Source: Uranotaenia lowii (lineage: Eukaryota; Arthropoda; Insecta; Diptera; Culicidae). Taken from it: a stretch of 64,000 nt of DNA. How positions within the stretch are numbered: the stretch's first letter is position 1; every line of letters begins with the position of its first letter. The translations under genes were made by a program, and so were the position numbers. This document shows positions 1 through 12,270 of this stretch, in pieces. The notes below the pieces were generated by a model. The model had not been told where the DNA came from. It searched no databases and was given only the letters and a program-made list of their open reading frames with translations. The stretch lies in contig NC_073693.1 in the NCBI RefSeq assembly GCF_029784155.1, forward strand, positions 225,447,094 through 225,511,093. The letters run 5' to 3'.

Positions 1-384
1 GCTACCACATGCATTGAAATTATGCTTGGTTTAGAAATGCGCGCCCAAATATTTCAACTAATCAGTATGCTATGCCATCGTTACTATACTCTCTCGACGT
101 TTGCTTGCGACGCCTTGGACGACCATGGAGACGAAAAAACAAATCGCCCGGCGCCCAAAGTAAAGAAAATCTCCAAAAATGGATGTCATGACTTTAATTT
201 CATTCAAAAAACTACAAATTTAATTATAACGGACAATTGATGCGACTTTCTGTTGTTTTTATTCGATATAAACCGATTCGCATGCCTACAGAATATTCTA
301 AAAATAATTTCATTTCAATCGTTTGGGTAATTTCGAGGAGTAGTACTACAAACACCGTTACAAGAGAATTTTATATAATAGACT
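1..384. repeat. Copy of a ~340-bp tandem repeat, cut by the window start
   Basis: Bases 1-384 match the block near 3020-3395 closely, including the shared end GAGAATTTTATATAATAGA. The unit carries a GC-richer core around CGACGTTTGCTCGCGACGCC and a terminal segment around ATGCGACTTTCTGTT. The copy begins before the window. Directly after it comes a CTAG(C)nGnCCCGGT motif that recurs near 19490, 23916 and 51389. No coding is seen; the 72-codon frame here is only repeat sequence. Confidence 0.8.
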
Positions 385-2580
385 AGCAGGCCCCGGTAAA
401 CTTCGTCTTACCATGTTCAACTTGGCTTCCATTTTCCATTTTTCCTAGTTTTTTTTACAATTCTCTCCTTTCCCTTTACTCGAATCGTTCCGCTTAATTC
501 TATCAAAATAAAACCTAAGAATTTTAACTCAATTCTGCGGGTCTTTTAAAATCCATTTTTTGTTACTTGTTCCATAAAAAACTGTATGTTGATAATATGT
601 ATGAATTCCATTTAGTAGATTTATTCCGTTTTGTTCTAGTTCACATTTAGGTTTAATCCGAAATAAAAAGTTTCTCTTTTATTGGAATATATTGCGTATG
701 AATCTTTTTTAAAAATAGAATTTTGAATATCGGGACAATATTTGGAGTATTTGCCGAATATTTTGCATACGCAGCGCTTTCATCTCTCAATTAGCTTTGG
801 ATTTAGAGCAGAAGAAATAAAAAAACATAAGAAAAGATTTATTACTAACAATTTTCAAACAGTTTTTTATTCATCATCCTCATCCTTCGAAGCAGTTTGA
901 ATTAAAATCCATATTTTCACCAAAATCATGTTCAAAAAAGTTTCACCTGATACTATACATGATATTAAATCTGTCTATTTTGTATACAGCAAATTCCTTT
1001 TTTTATTTATTCAAGCAAAAAATGCAAATTAATTCCTTTGAACTTCAGCCCAATGAATCAAAGATACGATTGGTTTTGAAAAGGGCAAAAAATATGTTTA
1101 GATATTATCCATTATTTTAAAGATTCTAAGATTGAAGCATTGCGATGTTCTGATTTCAAAATTTCCTGAACATTGTTGGTGGTGATCTGCGATTTCATTT
1201 AGGATTATGTAATATTTTTAAAACTTTGTAACATTTAATTGATAAGCAGATTTTTTTTAAATTGATTTGATCGAAAAGAAATAATCTGTTCAGGCTTCGT
1301 TGGTTTCATGAGTACAGTTTGCTTCCTGGAAATTATCATATAAACAAAACCTTAATAAAAATTAGGTGTCTTTTTAACTGTAAATCTTAATTTTCAAAAA
1401 TGAAACATGCAAACGAATATCACCACAGTTTAACTTTCATATTCAATATTATCAAAAAAAAAATAGTTATGTTGACAAAAGAAATATCGAAGTATACATT
1501 TGTCCAGTGCAAGGCAAGTGAAAAAACATAGGTCTTTTTCAAATGTGTCAGTGAAAAGACTTTAAAATGAATTTAATACTTGTTTGTCTGTTTTATCAAC
1601 TTTCATTGATATATCCTAAGTTTTTCTCCGGAATAAATTAATGCTTGGTACTTCAATTTCACTGAATGCTGTTCAACTAAAAGACCTTGATTTACAAAGA
1701 CCTTTATAATAATTTTGAATATCCGCTTCAGATTCAACACTCGGGATATTCTTTCTGGCCATTTGAGAGATAACATTCTTAAATGGTAGATGTTTCATTG
1801 GTAAATGGCGCGTTTTCACTTGTTTCACCTAAGAAATTACAGGAATTAATTTTTTTTAAATTTTATATTGTAAAGTCATTATAAAAATCTGCTGCCCTTG
1901 GAATATCAATTACAAAAAAACTTTTCAACAAAAAAGTGAATCGAAAGTCTCTTCTATGTAGCCAAAATATGTAAAACAAAAACACACTTTTCATGTTAAG
2001 AACGTAGTTGAATTGTGTGTAAACAAACCGTAAACGTGTAAACAGTTTTTTGGTGAATGATTTATAAAAAAAAGAGTTGAGTTTATTAAATCATATTGTT
2101 TTTTTGGGCCCAACAATTTTTAGACGAAGATATAATGTATACATTTTTCGTAAAAGTTGAATGTTTGGATTTGCTCTAGTCTACTTCCTTGATTGAAAAT
2201 TCTTCCGGAAAATGCATATACAAACTTTTTGTAATTAAAAAGTAGATTATTTTATTGATAACTTCAACTTACGTTTGCAGAAAATCAAAAAGTTCCTTCG
2301 GCGTTGAAAAACTTCAATCCTATTAAATCTACTTCAAACGACAGACTCTTATTCAGTTAATGTGTATAGCGTTCTAGGCGTACTGGATTATACGAAATTG
2401 AATGTAAAGCTTCCCAATTTCTTTTTTTCAAACGTACGCAAAGTTTCATAACATTATTTTATATGCATCATTACCAAATTCATAATTTTTGGACAACAAT
2501 TTACTACTTAAGTTAACGAATTAAAAATGGTTTTAATATTTAAAATCGTTTATATGTTTTTGATTCGATCTATAAATTAT
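385..2580. other. AT-rich non-coding stretch
   Basis: About 2.2 kb of AT-rich sequence with no reading frame of note, no inverted ends and no RNA gene that I can see. It separates two blocks of the same ~340-bp repeat, so it may itself be an insertion into a longer array, but I found no target duplication. Confidence 0.5.
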
Positions 2581-3395
2581 CAATCCGTGTCACATTTAGG
2601 CGTCATTTATTACCATGTGCTGTGTACAAATAAGCATGGGAAAAAACCCATCTAGGTTGCCTTTCGCCCCCACGTGCATATGAAATATAGGCACTTGATT
2701 GAGAATCAGGCGTCAATTTTTAAATTTTTCCAGCGATCAATGAACAGTAAGCTTTGGTTACTATTATCTTGCAACGACGTTTGCTCGCGACGCCTCGCCT
2801 ATGGAGACGAATAACAAACCCCCCAAAGAAAGAAAATCTCTAAAATTGTGTGCCTGACTTTTCAATTTCAGATTTTTGCATAAAAAAATTTATATGTTTT
2901 ATTCGATCGACAAAATGTCAATCTGAGTCACGTCTAGGCGTCATTCATAACCATGTGCTATACAAATGAGCTAGGAATCTAGAAGTAAAAAAATCACATC
3001 AAGGCTTCATATCGCCACCATGCACCACTTGCATTGAAAATATGCTTGATTGAGAAATACGCGCCAAAATATTCTCACTGATCAGTATGCTATGCCCTGG
3101 TTACTATCCTCTCCCGACGTTGGCTCGCAACGCCTCGACCTTGGAGACGAAAAACAAACCGCCCAAGGTAAAGAAAATCTCGAAAAAATGATAGCCATGA
3201 CTTTAATTTGATTCAAATAACTACAAATTTAATTATTGCGGACAATTGATGCGACTTTCTGTTATTTTTATTCGATATAAACCGATTCGCATGGCTACAG
3301 AATATTCTAAAAATAATTTCATTCGAATCGTTTGGGTCATTTCGGAGGAGTAGTACTACAAACACCGTTACAAGAGAATTTTATATAATAGAGAT
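2581..3395. repeat. Tandem array of ~340-bp units (about 2.4 copies)
   Basis: The string GGCGTCATT(T/C)AT(T/A)ACCATGTGCT occurs at 2599 and 2937 (338 bp apart). The motif starting GGTTACTAT, followed by the GCTCGC core, occurs at 2756 and 3099 (343 bp apart). The units are diverged, with small indels. The last unit ends like the copy at 1-384. Satellite-like, non-coding. Confidence 0.8.
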
Positions 3396-3778
3396 AGATA
3401 AAATAATAAAATAAATAGATTTCAATGAATCTTTAGCTTTTTAGTATGAAAATTTCTAGCATTTCCAATTAAATTATAAGGAAATATTGCCAAAACTAAC
3501 GAAATTTGGCCTAAAACATAAATAGGCGCATTTAGCCCGCACGGTATGAGGTGCAGCAATTTTGACAACAATTAAAATAAAATCGATTTCTCAAAAACTG
3601 ATTTCAACAGATTTCAACATAAATATTACTCCAATGTATAGAAAACAGATGTTTGCTCATGTGTATAAAGTTTTTGTACACAAATTCGATGTAATATTCC
3701 ATTAAATCAGTATTCTGCTTAATAGGCACATATAGCCTGCTTCTCCCCAATATAAAAGCTTCTCAACAAACGTTTTGG
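3396..3778. other. AT-rich spacer with a short direct repeat
   Basis: Non-coding. The phrase AATAGGC(G/A)CAT(T/A)TAGCC(C/T)GC appears twice, near 3521 and 3721, about 200 bp apart. Nothing else is recognised. Confidence 0.4.
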
Positions 3779-4138
3779 ATGGGCACAGCTTGCACAGAGC
3801 TAATGAAAAAGTCTCGTTTTCGAAACACTATTTCGGGTTTGGGGGATTGCATCGAATCCCTCATTGCCCATCACGAAACGATACTCATCAATCTGAAAAA
3901 TGAAATACGTACAAACTCTGAGAAGATTAACCTTATTTTGTCGAACAATTCCGGTATTCCCCTTAAAAGGAAGCAACGTCTAGACCTCAACCTGCGCCCA
4001 GCAAAGCTACCCCAAACGGTTGTTGATTCTCCAAAAATCAATAACTTTTTACAAGGGCTGCTATGCGGAAACAGAGAAAGTGACCTAGCCATCGCGTCAT
4101 CTCTAACGATCCCGGTTCCCCAACCTAAAATTTTCTTA
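3779..4138 (+). pseudogene. ORF1/gag-like fragment truncated by a mariner insertion
   Basis: A true ATG opens a frame of about 120 residues before it runs into the mariner terminus at 4139. The predicted peptide has a polar, helix-prone segment (residues ~25-60), a basic KRKQR stretch (~63-67), and a tail ending VPQPKIFL. This order, a coiled-coil-like segment then a basic patch then a V-x-VP-x-P segment, resembles ORF1 proteins of insect LOA/Jockey-type non-LTR elements; that match is from memory and is inference. After the mariner, frames at 5337-5530 look like a continuation but need a one-base shift. The LOA-type element at 35.6-39.4 kb could be the same broad group. Confidence 0.35.
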
Positions 4139-5334
4139 AAGGGTGATACGGTCAAAATTTGGTCAAAGTCAAAATCAAATTAATTTTTTTTTTTCAAGTT
4201 TAGTTAGTATAAAATTCAGGAAAAATATTCAGTTAGGCTTCCGCTTTTCAAAATCCGAATTGCCGGGCCTTACGTTTAGCCCCTGCCATCAGCAGTTTTT
4301 TTGGTTTTCTTTAGGTTCCGCTTGAGAATAGCCCAGTATTTCTCAATTTGGCGAAGCTCTGGCGTGTTGGGAGGGTTCATGTCTTTGGGAACCACCTGCA
4401 CGTTGTTGGTGGCGTATCACTCCATGACCTTTTTACCGTAATGGCAAGATGCAAAATCCAAACAAAATAGTACGGAACAACCGAATTTCTTCAGAAAAGG
4501 CAGCAGGCGTTTATTCAAACACTCTTTCACGTAAATTTTTTGGTTGACAGTCCCGGAAGCTAAGAAAATGCTGCTTTTCAAGTCACAGTCAAAGATGGCT
4601 TGCCAAACCAGATATTTCTTCGCAAACTTTGACAGTTTCATGTGCTTGAAAATATCTACTACCTTTCCCCTTGCTTTTGCCGTATAAAACTCCTGTCCCG
4701 GAAGTTGCTTGTAGTCGGCTTTGACGTAGGTTTCGTCGTCCATTATCACGCAGTCAAACTTCGTCAGCATCGTCGTGTACAGCCTCCGGGATCGCGTTTT
4801 GGTCGTTGTATTTTGTTTATCATCGCGATTTGGAGTCATTACCTTCTTGTAAGTCGATAGTGCAGCTCGTGTTTTAGCTCGATGTACGGTTGTAGACGGT
4901 ACACCCAGCTTATTTGCGGCAACTCGGATAGAGAGGTTAGGGGTTTCGCTTGAAACTACCGGCAACTCTCTTTGTTGTCTCAGCGGCTTCCGGTTTTCGA
5001 TTTCCCCATGATCCAGACTTCCTGGCTGTCGACAAACGTTCCCCAAACAATTAAATTACATTTGTAACGGTTGATTTGCCAACTTTTAGCGATTTTGCCT
5101 ACTCTGCGTGCGAGTAGCTCGGATTTTCGCGATGCGCGAGCAAAATTTTGATACGCTGCTCTTCTTCCTTGGACGGCATTTTGACAACTGAAGAGTGAAT
5201 TCCAAAATCAAAATAGGAACAACATTCTACACCCACACACACCTTCAAAATGAGGGGTGTTCAGGTTTTTTAAATGAAAAATTGAAAGAAATACGTCAAG
5301 TTGATATTGACCAAATTTTGACCGTATTACCCTT
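4139..5334 (-). mobile_element. Tc1/mariner (DD37E) transposon, copy 1
   Basis: The element starts AAGGGTGATACGGTCAAAA at 4139 and ends with the inverted form GACCGTATTACCCTT at 5334. It is flanked by TA at 4137-4138 and 5335-5336, the standard Tc1/mariner target duplication. It is 1196 bp long and carries a damaged transposase on the minus strand. A second copy, 57282-58500, has the same ends. The insertion interrupts an ORF1-like frame. DD37E elements (ITmD37E) are established in mosquitoes. Confidence 0.92.
4257..5179 (-). pseudogene. DD37E mariner transposase, broken (copy 1)
   Basis: The ATG at 5179 starts MPSKEEEQRIK, the N-terminal helix-turn-helix region. A stop follows within about 30 codons at SYSHAE, and a frameshift comes next. 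The longest frame (5046-4417) contains the first catalytic Asp in MDDETYVKADY and the second in LDFASCHYGK, then stops. Beyond the stop, the Glu-bearing segment IEKYWAI is still readable in about 4350-4315. The stretch between IEKYWAI and the C-terminus is shorter than in copy 2. The enzyme would cut and paste DNA at TA sites; this copy cannot make it. Confidence 0.88.
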
Positions 5335-5336
5335 TA

Positions 5337-6373
5337 TGATATTATTGGTAAAACAGTTTGAAGCTTCCTCTAGCTGTTTTGTTGCTCGTATTTTCTCATC
5401 CAACAAAGATTTGCAAGCTTCAATTGTGTGTTTGTAGAGACTCCAGTTGGTGTTGCTGAGGTCTCTATAATCGACCCTGATTTATTTCCCTCCCACTATG
5501 TCAAATGTTATATGGCTGTGATCAGACAGTGATTCTTCATCCAAAATCTCTCATTTAATTTTTAATTTTTCTAGGAGTTGTGGTGTTCATTAAACAAGTG
5601 TTGTTATTTTTTTCCGAACTCTGCAAACAAATTGAATCGTAGATATTTTTGAAACCATAAGTTAAAAGTTTAACAGTCTTCACAAAGTTGTTAAGTGAGT
5701 TAAAATCCTAACTATCAAACATTCAATGATTTTCTTGAATGGTTTCAGAAATAGTTGTATTCTTATTTATAAGAATAGCTAGAATTAGTATAATTTATTT
5801 CATTAAAAGCATTAAATCTCTTAAACAAGAATATCTAGGCAAGATCAAAATACTTGATTGAATTAAGGGTAATCAATTGATTGAAAACTGCTTTTGGTTT
5901 CCATGAAGGTTTTTTTCTTAATTTAGCACTTATTTAGATCAATTCACTAAAAATTAACACATTATAAAATTTCTACACGATTTATCACGAAAAGTAGAAG
6001 TAAATTTAAATCAGGACGCCAAAATCTCTCGAAATCAGTTTTTGAAACATAGGCACCAAAAATGATGATCTCCTGTTAACTGTTCCCTCACGATATATCT
6101 AAAAAGATGGGATAAACTGAGGTTTTTATATTGGATTTGTTCGGGAATTCCAACTTGCTCAAGAATTTTTTTCGCATTTTTATTTAGTTCGATGAATATT
6201 TTTCATCTATTTACAATAATTTGCCCACAATTCTGGATTTCAATAGCAAAAAAAATACGCTTATTTAACTAATTCAGACACCAAAAAATCTGGAACGTCT
6301 TTTCCCTCAAGGATCGGTAACTGAAGGTCACCCGTTGCTCCAAAAATTATTCATCCGTCTTCCGAGCTCATCT
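5337..6373. other. Non-coding stretch downstream of the mariner
   Basis: The first ~200 bp may continue the interrupted ORF1-like frame. The rest is AT-rich, with no terminal repeats, RNA genes or coding frames that I can support. Confidence 0.4.
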
Positions 6374-6712
6374 TTAGGCGGGATTCTCATCCGTTCGTTC
6401 TTCTGCCAGATCATGAGATTCAATTAAACATGAGCTGAGCGGCTGCTTCAGTAATGCTGAGACTCTGGCATGCAGTGGGAAGAAATACCACCGAAATCCT
6501 TGCACCATAAGCAATGGATTATTTCCATGAATATTAACTTTGCCATCGCGTAAAATTTCCAAGCTCACGCGCCCGTCTCGTTCGCAGAATTTAAACGTTT
6601 TCCCGGAAAGCGAATAATAAAAGGCTTTGGCGGAAACCACACGGCCCCAAAGTTGTGAGTCTAGCGTCTTTCTTGCGTGTGCTTTCGGCGCGCGGGTTTT
6701 TTGCATTTCCAT
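6374..6712 (-). CDS. Orphan 112-codon ATG frame, unrecognised
   Basis: An ATG-to-stop frame lies in an island clearly richer in GC than its surroundings. The peptide starts MEMQKTRAPKAHARKTLDSQ, is basic at the N-terminus, has a compact aromatic-rich middle (SAKAFYYSLSGKTFKFCERD, then GFRWYFFPLHARV), and an acidic end. There is no signal peptide, membrane segment or known motif. Codons use G or C at third positions more than chance AT-rich frames do. I see no splice partner. It may be a small gene, an exon, or a conserved non-coding island that is open by chance; the opposite strand is also open across part of it. Confidence 0.3.
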   Translation of the reverse strand: MEMQKTRAPKAHARKTLDSQLWGRVVSAKAFYYSLSGKTFKFCERDGRVSLEILRDGKVNIHGNNPLLMVQGFRWYFFPLHARVSALLKQPLSSCLIESHDLAEERTDENPA

Positions 6713-6869
6713 TATGTGACTTACAGAATAAAGCGTTGGAAGTCAGCGTGTCGGATTGGAGAAACGGATTTTGCTTACGATATGCCGAAAAATTCGATAC
6801 CGGAACGCGGTTGATGTTTTGTTTTTCGAATAACCCTAATTTGAAGGCTCAACTGATACTTTAGAGCAT

Positions 6870-9800
6870 TTATTAATAAAAATTGGACACACAAATTGAA
6901 CTCAAATTATCCAGTTTATTTAAGTTGAATTTAAAAAAAAATTTTGAAAGAAACAACTTCGAGAAATTTTTTTCAACTTTAAAATAATCAAATATCAATT
7001 AATTCTAACAAGATAAAAACAATTGGTACTAATTCATCCGATCACAAATCCTTGTTGCTGCTAATGGTAAAGAAGATTGTTTCAAGATAATGTTTAAAGT
7101 CGTTTAAAGACCAATCTCTTACCATTTCTCCAACAAACAAACACAATAAAATTCCATTCGCCTCCAGCGAGCTAGCAGCTTGACTTTGAGACTTAATCTT
7201 CGGAATCGCTTTAATTTGTTAAACTGTGATGAAAATACGAATCCATTTGGAAGGAAAGCAAAACGTCGTCAGCAGGACGCAAGACGGGAGGGATTATTCG
7301 GGCGGAGGAGCAGCATTGTGTCAGCTGGCACACCGGAATGGCCCCGGTTCGGAGGATTAGAAAAAACCAGCCACCAGCCAGCCTGCTGAAACCAGGAAGA
7401 TAACAAATCTTGACAATGTTTGGGTGTACATTTCCGGTAGCTGGAGACTGTTCAGTGGTGTAATTTTGGATTCAATTTGTAAATTTAAACATCAATCATG
7501 GAAAATAAAGCATTATTTTTTTTCGAACCTCGTAAATTCAACTGCAACTCATTATGAACCTCAAAACAAAACAATGTCAAATGCCCAGACAATCATTTGG
7601 TGGGTATTTCGAATTTGCAACACAAATATACGTGCATGTATACGTGTAAACATATCGTATATAATGCATTTTGGAGGCCATATAGGTACATTAGCACACA
7701 TATTCTTGATTTGGATTGTATTGTCGTAATAAAATCATGCAATGCATTTAAATACGGTAAAGAATATGCATGGGCCACACATTGTAGGTGCAGATATGCG
7801 TAAATGAGTTTAAATAACATTCTAAACGATATAATCTGTAAAATAAAAAACGACTTTTGATTGTCTGGGTGGTGATCCTCTTTTGTGATTTAATATTTGA
7901 TGATGATTATTCATATTTAAACGTTTATTTCAAAATGATAACCTATAATTTTTAGCGTTTTTGTTATTCTCCACAGTAGCAAAGAATTTTACTCAAAATA
8001 GCACCTTTGTTCAACGGTTCAGAAATAACCTTAATTTCAAAACGTCTATTCATCAAAAGTATGCATATGATATGATATGATATGATTTTTTTTCCGGTAC
8101 AAGCCAATATATGGGAAATACTAGAAAATTTTCTGGCTAAAACTTTTCCTAAGACGACAAATCGGTAGGAGCGGCGAGTGAATAGTTATAACGTTCCAAA
8201 CAGAGCATTCTTCAATTCAAATAATAGAATCTTGAAACACTGCCATTCCATTCCATTTTCCATTAAATTTTTAGAAATATTTTTTAAACAAAAAAGAAAT
8301 TATAATAAAAGGCTTCAAAATTTTTGATGAATTTGTCAGCATTGAATTCTCTATCGTTTGCAAAAAATGGGTTTACTAAAAATTTAAAGTCACCAGATGC
8401 AATAAATGTGTAAACATTAAACAAAAATTAGGTTGAGCTGTTTTTATTACTTTCAATAAATTGTTCTTATGAGATTAGGGTATTTCGAATCGAACAGCAT
8501 GTTGAGCTCGAACAAATTCATGCCTTTTTTTTAAAGGATGAACCTTGCCTGGAGAAAAAAATACATCTTAAACACGTGTATGATTATACCACTGTCTAGC
8601 CAAATGGAGTTAAAGGAGCACATTCCAAATCTATCAAATAGTGCAAAAGTTTGAATGAAATCAAGAAAGAATGCCCACTATCTTTAATACATTCAAATTT
8701 TTATATATTTTCATTTCCATCGTATTCGAAACCATTAAAAAATGGAAGTTTTTTCAAAAAGATCAATATTCGTTACTTTTTATCTTTTATGTTTGAAAAT
8801 AAACATTTAAAGGCCATTTGAACTTCTAGCTAAGAATCACTACTAAAAGCTAAAAATGGCTACTTCATAATCTATGCATTAACAGTGATGTTAGTTAAAT
8901 ATTTTTTTCGCCTCCAGATGACATATCCATTTTTAAATAGTTTATAAATGCTTCAAAAAGCACAAAGTTAAGGATTTTGGCAATTTTGTACAATCAGAAA
9001 ATATTAATAACTTGTTAAAAATAATTCAGATTGTTCGGCTCCACAGAAGAAAGATAAACTTAATCAATTTTCCTTCATCTACCTTAGAGTTAAGATTAAA
9101 TCATGTTATCGCTTCTTATTCATCCTTCAAAAATTGGGGATCAGTTTTGCAACAAAACGAAGCTTTTCAAATCTTAAGCTCCAGAAAAAATTCAAGAAGG
9201 AACCAAAATCGTCCCAGTCTACCTATGCAATTGAATATGCACTGGAGATATAATTTTTTGTTTAAGCACACTGATTTGAAAATCCTCAACCGGTTGAAAG
9301 CCATCTTGGTTGAAAACCGAATTATAAACAAAATTGAAGCATCCATTTTTAAGTTCAATATTCACTTAAGTGCAAGGTCTCAAAAAGTCAAAAGTTTATA
9401 GTTTCGAGCTGTTAATTGTTTATAGAAAATAACAAAAAATACTAGATTTCTTCCAATTTGAACAACTCTGGGGCGGCCATCAAACCTCTTGAACATAATA
9501 AAAATGGAAATAATTAATTTAAAAAATCTTGATTAAAAAAATCATAAGTATTTCTGACAACTAGCCAAAAACAAACCCTTCTAAAGGACGACAATTGGTT
9601 TTGAATCGACAAAAAAAAGTCAAGTAAATTTATTTCCAATTTTACTTGTTTAGGAAATATATGAGAAGTAAAAATAAACGAAAAAAGACTTTATACATCC
9701 ATTCATAGATTTTTTAACTTTGACAAAAAAAAAAAAAATTCCTACAAGAAAATTCATGAAAAACTTAAATATATTCAACAGTGCAAACAAGAATATTTCA

Positions 9801-9930
9801 ATGATTGAAATTTTAATTCTATCTTAACAACTGTGAATATTAAAAACTAGAGTCAACTAATTGACTAAAATCAGGTCGAATGAAGCCTTACATTTGCACA
9901 AAATTCGATAGATGATGCCTTAAATATTTA
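6870..9930. other. AT-rich stretch with one small GC island
   Basis: Mostly AT-rich DNA. A GC-richer island lies at about 7150-7390 and shows no convincing frame. A TATGA-type short tandem repeat is at 8066-8087. A 129-codon frame at 9012-9401 uses a TTG start and AT-driven codons; I do not regard it as a gene. No transposon ends are seen. Confidence 0.4.
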
Positions 9931-9937
9931 AAAAGGT

Positions 9938-10690
9938 ACCGTAAACCGGAGTAACATTGATCACCGGGGTAAATTTGATCAACAATAAATTTTTCCACAT
10001 AATCATCAATAACTCAGTCTATAGATTGAATTATTGAACACTGTTTTCAACGTTTGAAAGCCTATATAAATTGAGTATCCAATAGGAAAAATTTGGTTTG
10101 TGTTTGAATTTTTTTCTGTTTTTAAAAATGTAATTTCATAATCTTCAAATATCTATTTTTCCAAGGCTCGCAAACCAACAGCTCTCCTGATGATACCAAA
10201 AAGCATTTAGAAGCAAACGGGTTGTTGAATGTGATAGAAAAACTTTTTTTCTTTGTATATGTATAGTTAGAGTGCTATTTTTATAGTCATTTAATGATAA
10301 ATTTGTGCTATTTAAAAAATAAGAACATTTTCACAGAGTAAGCACGTATTGGAGAAATAGTTAGGAACCCTATCAAATGGTTAACTTTGAAGAAAAAATG
10401 AAAATGGAAATAATAGGAGGGTTTGGGGAATGTGTGAAGGTAAAATTTCATTTGTATTTTGAAGCCAAAACTATTTAGCAATTCTTATAATTTTTGCCCC
10501 TAAATGTAGGCAGCATCGTTGTTCTTTTTTCGATTATGAATGTTTTTGAAAGAAAACGTTAAAAAGCAAGGTAAAATTGATAAACAAGCATTTGTAAATA
10601 TTATGAAGGAGTTTTGTATCTTTAATGATCAAGAAAACTCTATAAAACCGTCCAAATAGAGACTGATCAATATTACCCCTAAGCATCCAA
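9938..10690. repeat. Dispersed repeat beginning TACCGTAAACCGG-AGTAAC
   Basis: The block opens with a phrase around CCGTAAACCGGAGTAACATT and GATCACCGGGG, and ends near GATCAATATTACCCC. A diverged copy in the same orientation lies at 63162-63765: both share ACTGTTTTC, GTTTGAAAGCCTAT, ATTGAGT and CTCTCCTGAT in order. A shorter relative is at 30905-31366, ending CCCCAGTTTACGGTAC. It is an old interspersed repeat with no coding frame; its class is not determined. Confidence 0.7.
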
Positions 10691-10979
10691 TTCTGAACAG
10701 TGAGCCTTTCCAAAAGTTGATAGTGAAATTGAAAAGTGAATTTTATTGTTTGGGTTTGTTTGTTTTTTTTACGATTTTTTGGATTTCAAAAAATGTTGGG
10801 CATTGTGAGCCAGATGCCACCAGATCAAATCTAACCAAAGTTATACAAAGTTTTGCCATTACAATATTTGCATTATTTATTTAGTTATATTTGAGCATTT
10901 TAAGGTGGAGAAATGGGAAATAGTGTTGTAAACGACCAAATAGTTTGAAAAGCTTGCTTACAAAAATTTTGGAAAATCT

Positions 10980-12270
10980 TTATTTATACAAGAGGAATTT
11001 CTGTCTGTATGTCTGTTCCCTATAGACTAGGAAATTACTGAACCAATTAGCATGGCAGTTGGGGTTAATGAAGGCCAGAGAGTTATTATTGTTTGAGGCC
11101 CCTCACAGGAAGGGGAGGGGGCAAACATAAGGCAAATGTTTGCGGTACTCGAGAACCGATCAAGCAAATGGTTTAAAATTTGGCATGAGAGGGTATTTGG
11201 TAACGGAAAATATTATATGATTATTAGAGATCCCTCCCTTTTTCTAGATAGTAGATAGGAGACAGGAGATAGGAAGGAAGGAAGGGGGGGGGGGAAGAAA
11301 TAAAAGCTTCCATGCAACTTTTGTTTTGCATAAATCGATAACTTTCCCTGCAAATGGAACCAAATAGGCATTGGGTGATATTTGGATGGGGGAAATTGTT
11401 CTATGGTTGATTGAGACTCCTCTCTACTATTATTGGGAGAATAAGAAGAGAAAAACGGGCTCATAATTTTTTTTTAAGTATTCTATAACATATCAAGCGA
11501 GGGTAATCAAATTTGTAATGTGAGGGTATTTGGAATAAACAAAATGTGCCCAAGACGGTTTGAAGCCCTTTCTACCTTCCATAGGAAAAACATAAAAAGG
11601 AGGGGGCACTTGTTTATATTTTTGCATAACTGGAGAAATGATCAAGCAAATGGAACTAAATTTGACATGGGATGATATTTGGATACGGAAAAAATCTCAT
11701 TGGTTGTTTGAGACAACTTTTTGACCCAGATAACCAAAAAAGAAGAGGGGAGGGTAACACTACAGGTTATTTTTAAGATGTCGAGAATTAATGAGTCGAA
11801 AGGAACCGAATTTGGTATGGGATTTTATTTGGAAACGAGTAATGTTTCTATAATTATTTGAGACCCCTCCCATCTTCCTTTGTGTGAAATAGGAAGAGGA
11901 GAAGAGAGTGCCATGAATTTTCGATGCATATCTATAGAATTAGGTACGAAAGAAACCAAAAACCATGTTTTTGGAAATAAGAATTAAGACTCCTTTTTTC
12001 ATTGCAATGGAGAGCTAGAAAAGTGGAATGGGTCTACCAATATTTTTTTTTAATTGCTCTCAAAATATTTGAGCAAATTTTACTTGGAAGGGATTGATGT
12101 ACGAGAAATGTTTTATTGATTACTAAACAGGAGGACTCTCTTAAAAAAAACTTAAAATCACTCTTTGAATTGGATACTGATCAAGCAAATGGATCCAAAT
12201 TAAGCATAGAAGAAAAATTTCTACAAGCAAAACAAATATTTTGGTAGAATTTTAAAACGTTTGAATAAAA
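10980..12270. repeat. Degenerate tandem array, ~140-190-bp units
   Basis: After a CTGTCTGTATGTCTGTTCCC phrase near 11000, a unit repeats with variation. It contains GATCAAGCAAATGG(A), then AAATTTGGCATG and a TATTTGG phrase, then GAGACCCCTCCC, then a purine-rich AGGAAGAGGAG tract. Versions are visible near 11158, 11350, 11495, 11640, 11790, 11940 and 12178. The array includes a G-run near 11286. It is non-coding and well diverged, so it is old. Confidence 0.7.

Noticed and set aside
7593..7820. Pair of opposite-strand frames around 7.6-7.8 kb
   Set aside because: Both strands are equally open, codons are repetitive TAT/CAT/TGT types, and there is no motif or start context.
9012..9401. 129-codon plus-strand frame
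   Set aside because: It has a TTG start, AT-driven Asn/Lys/Ile/Leu codons, no motif and a partly open opposite strand.
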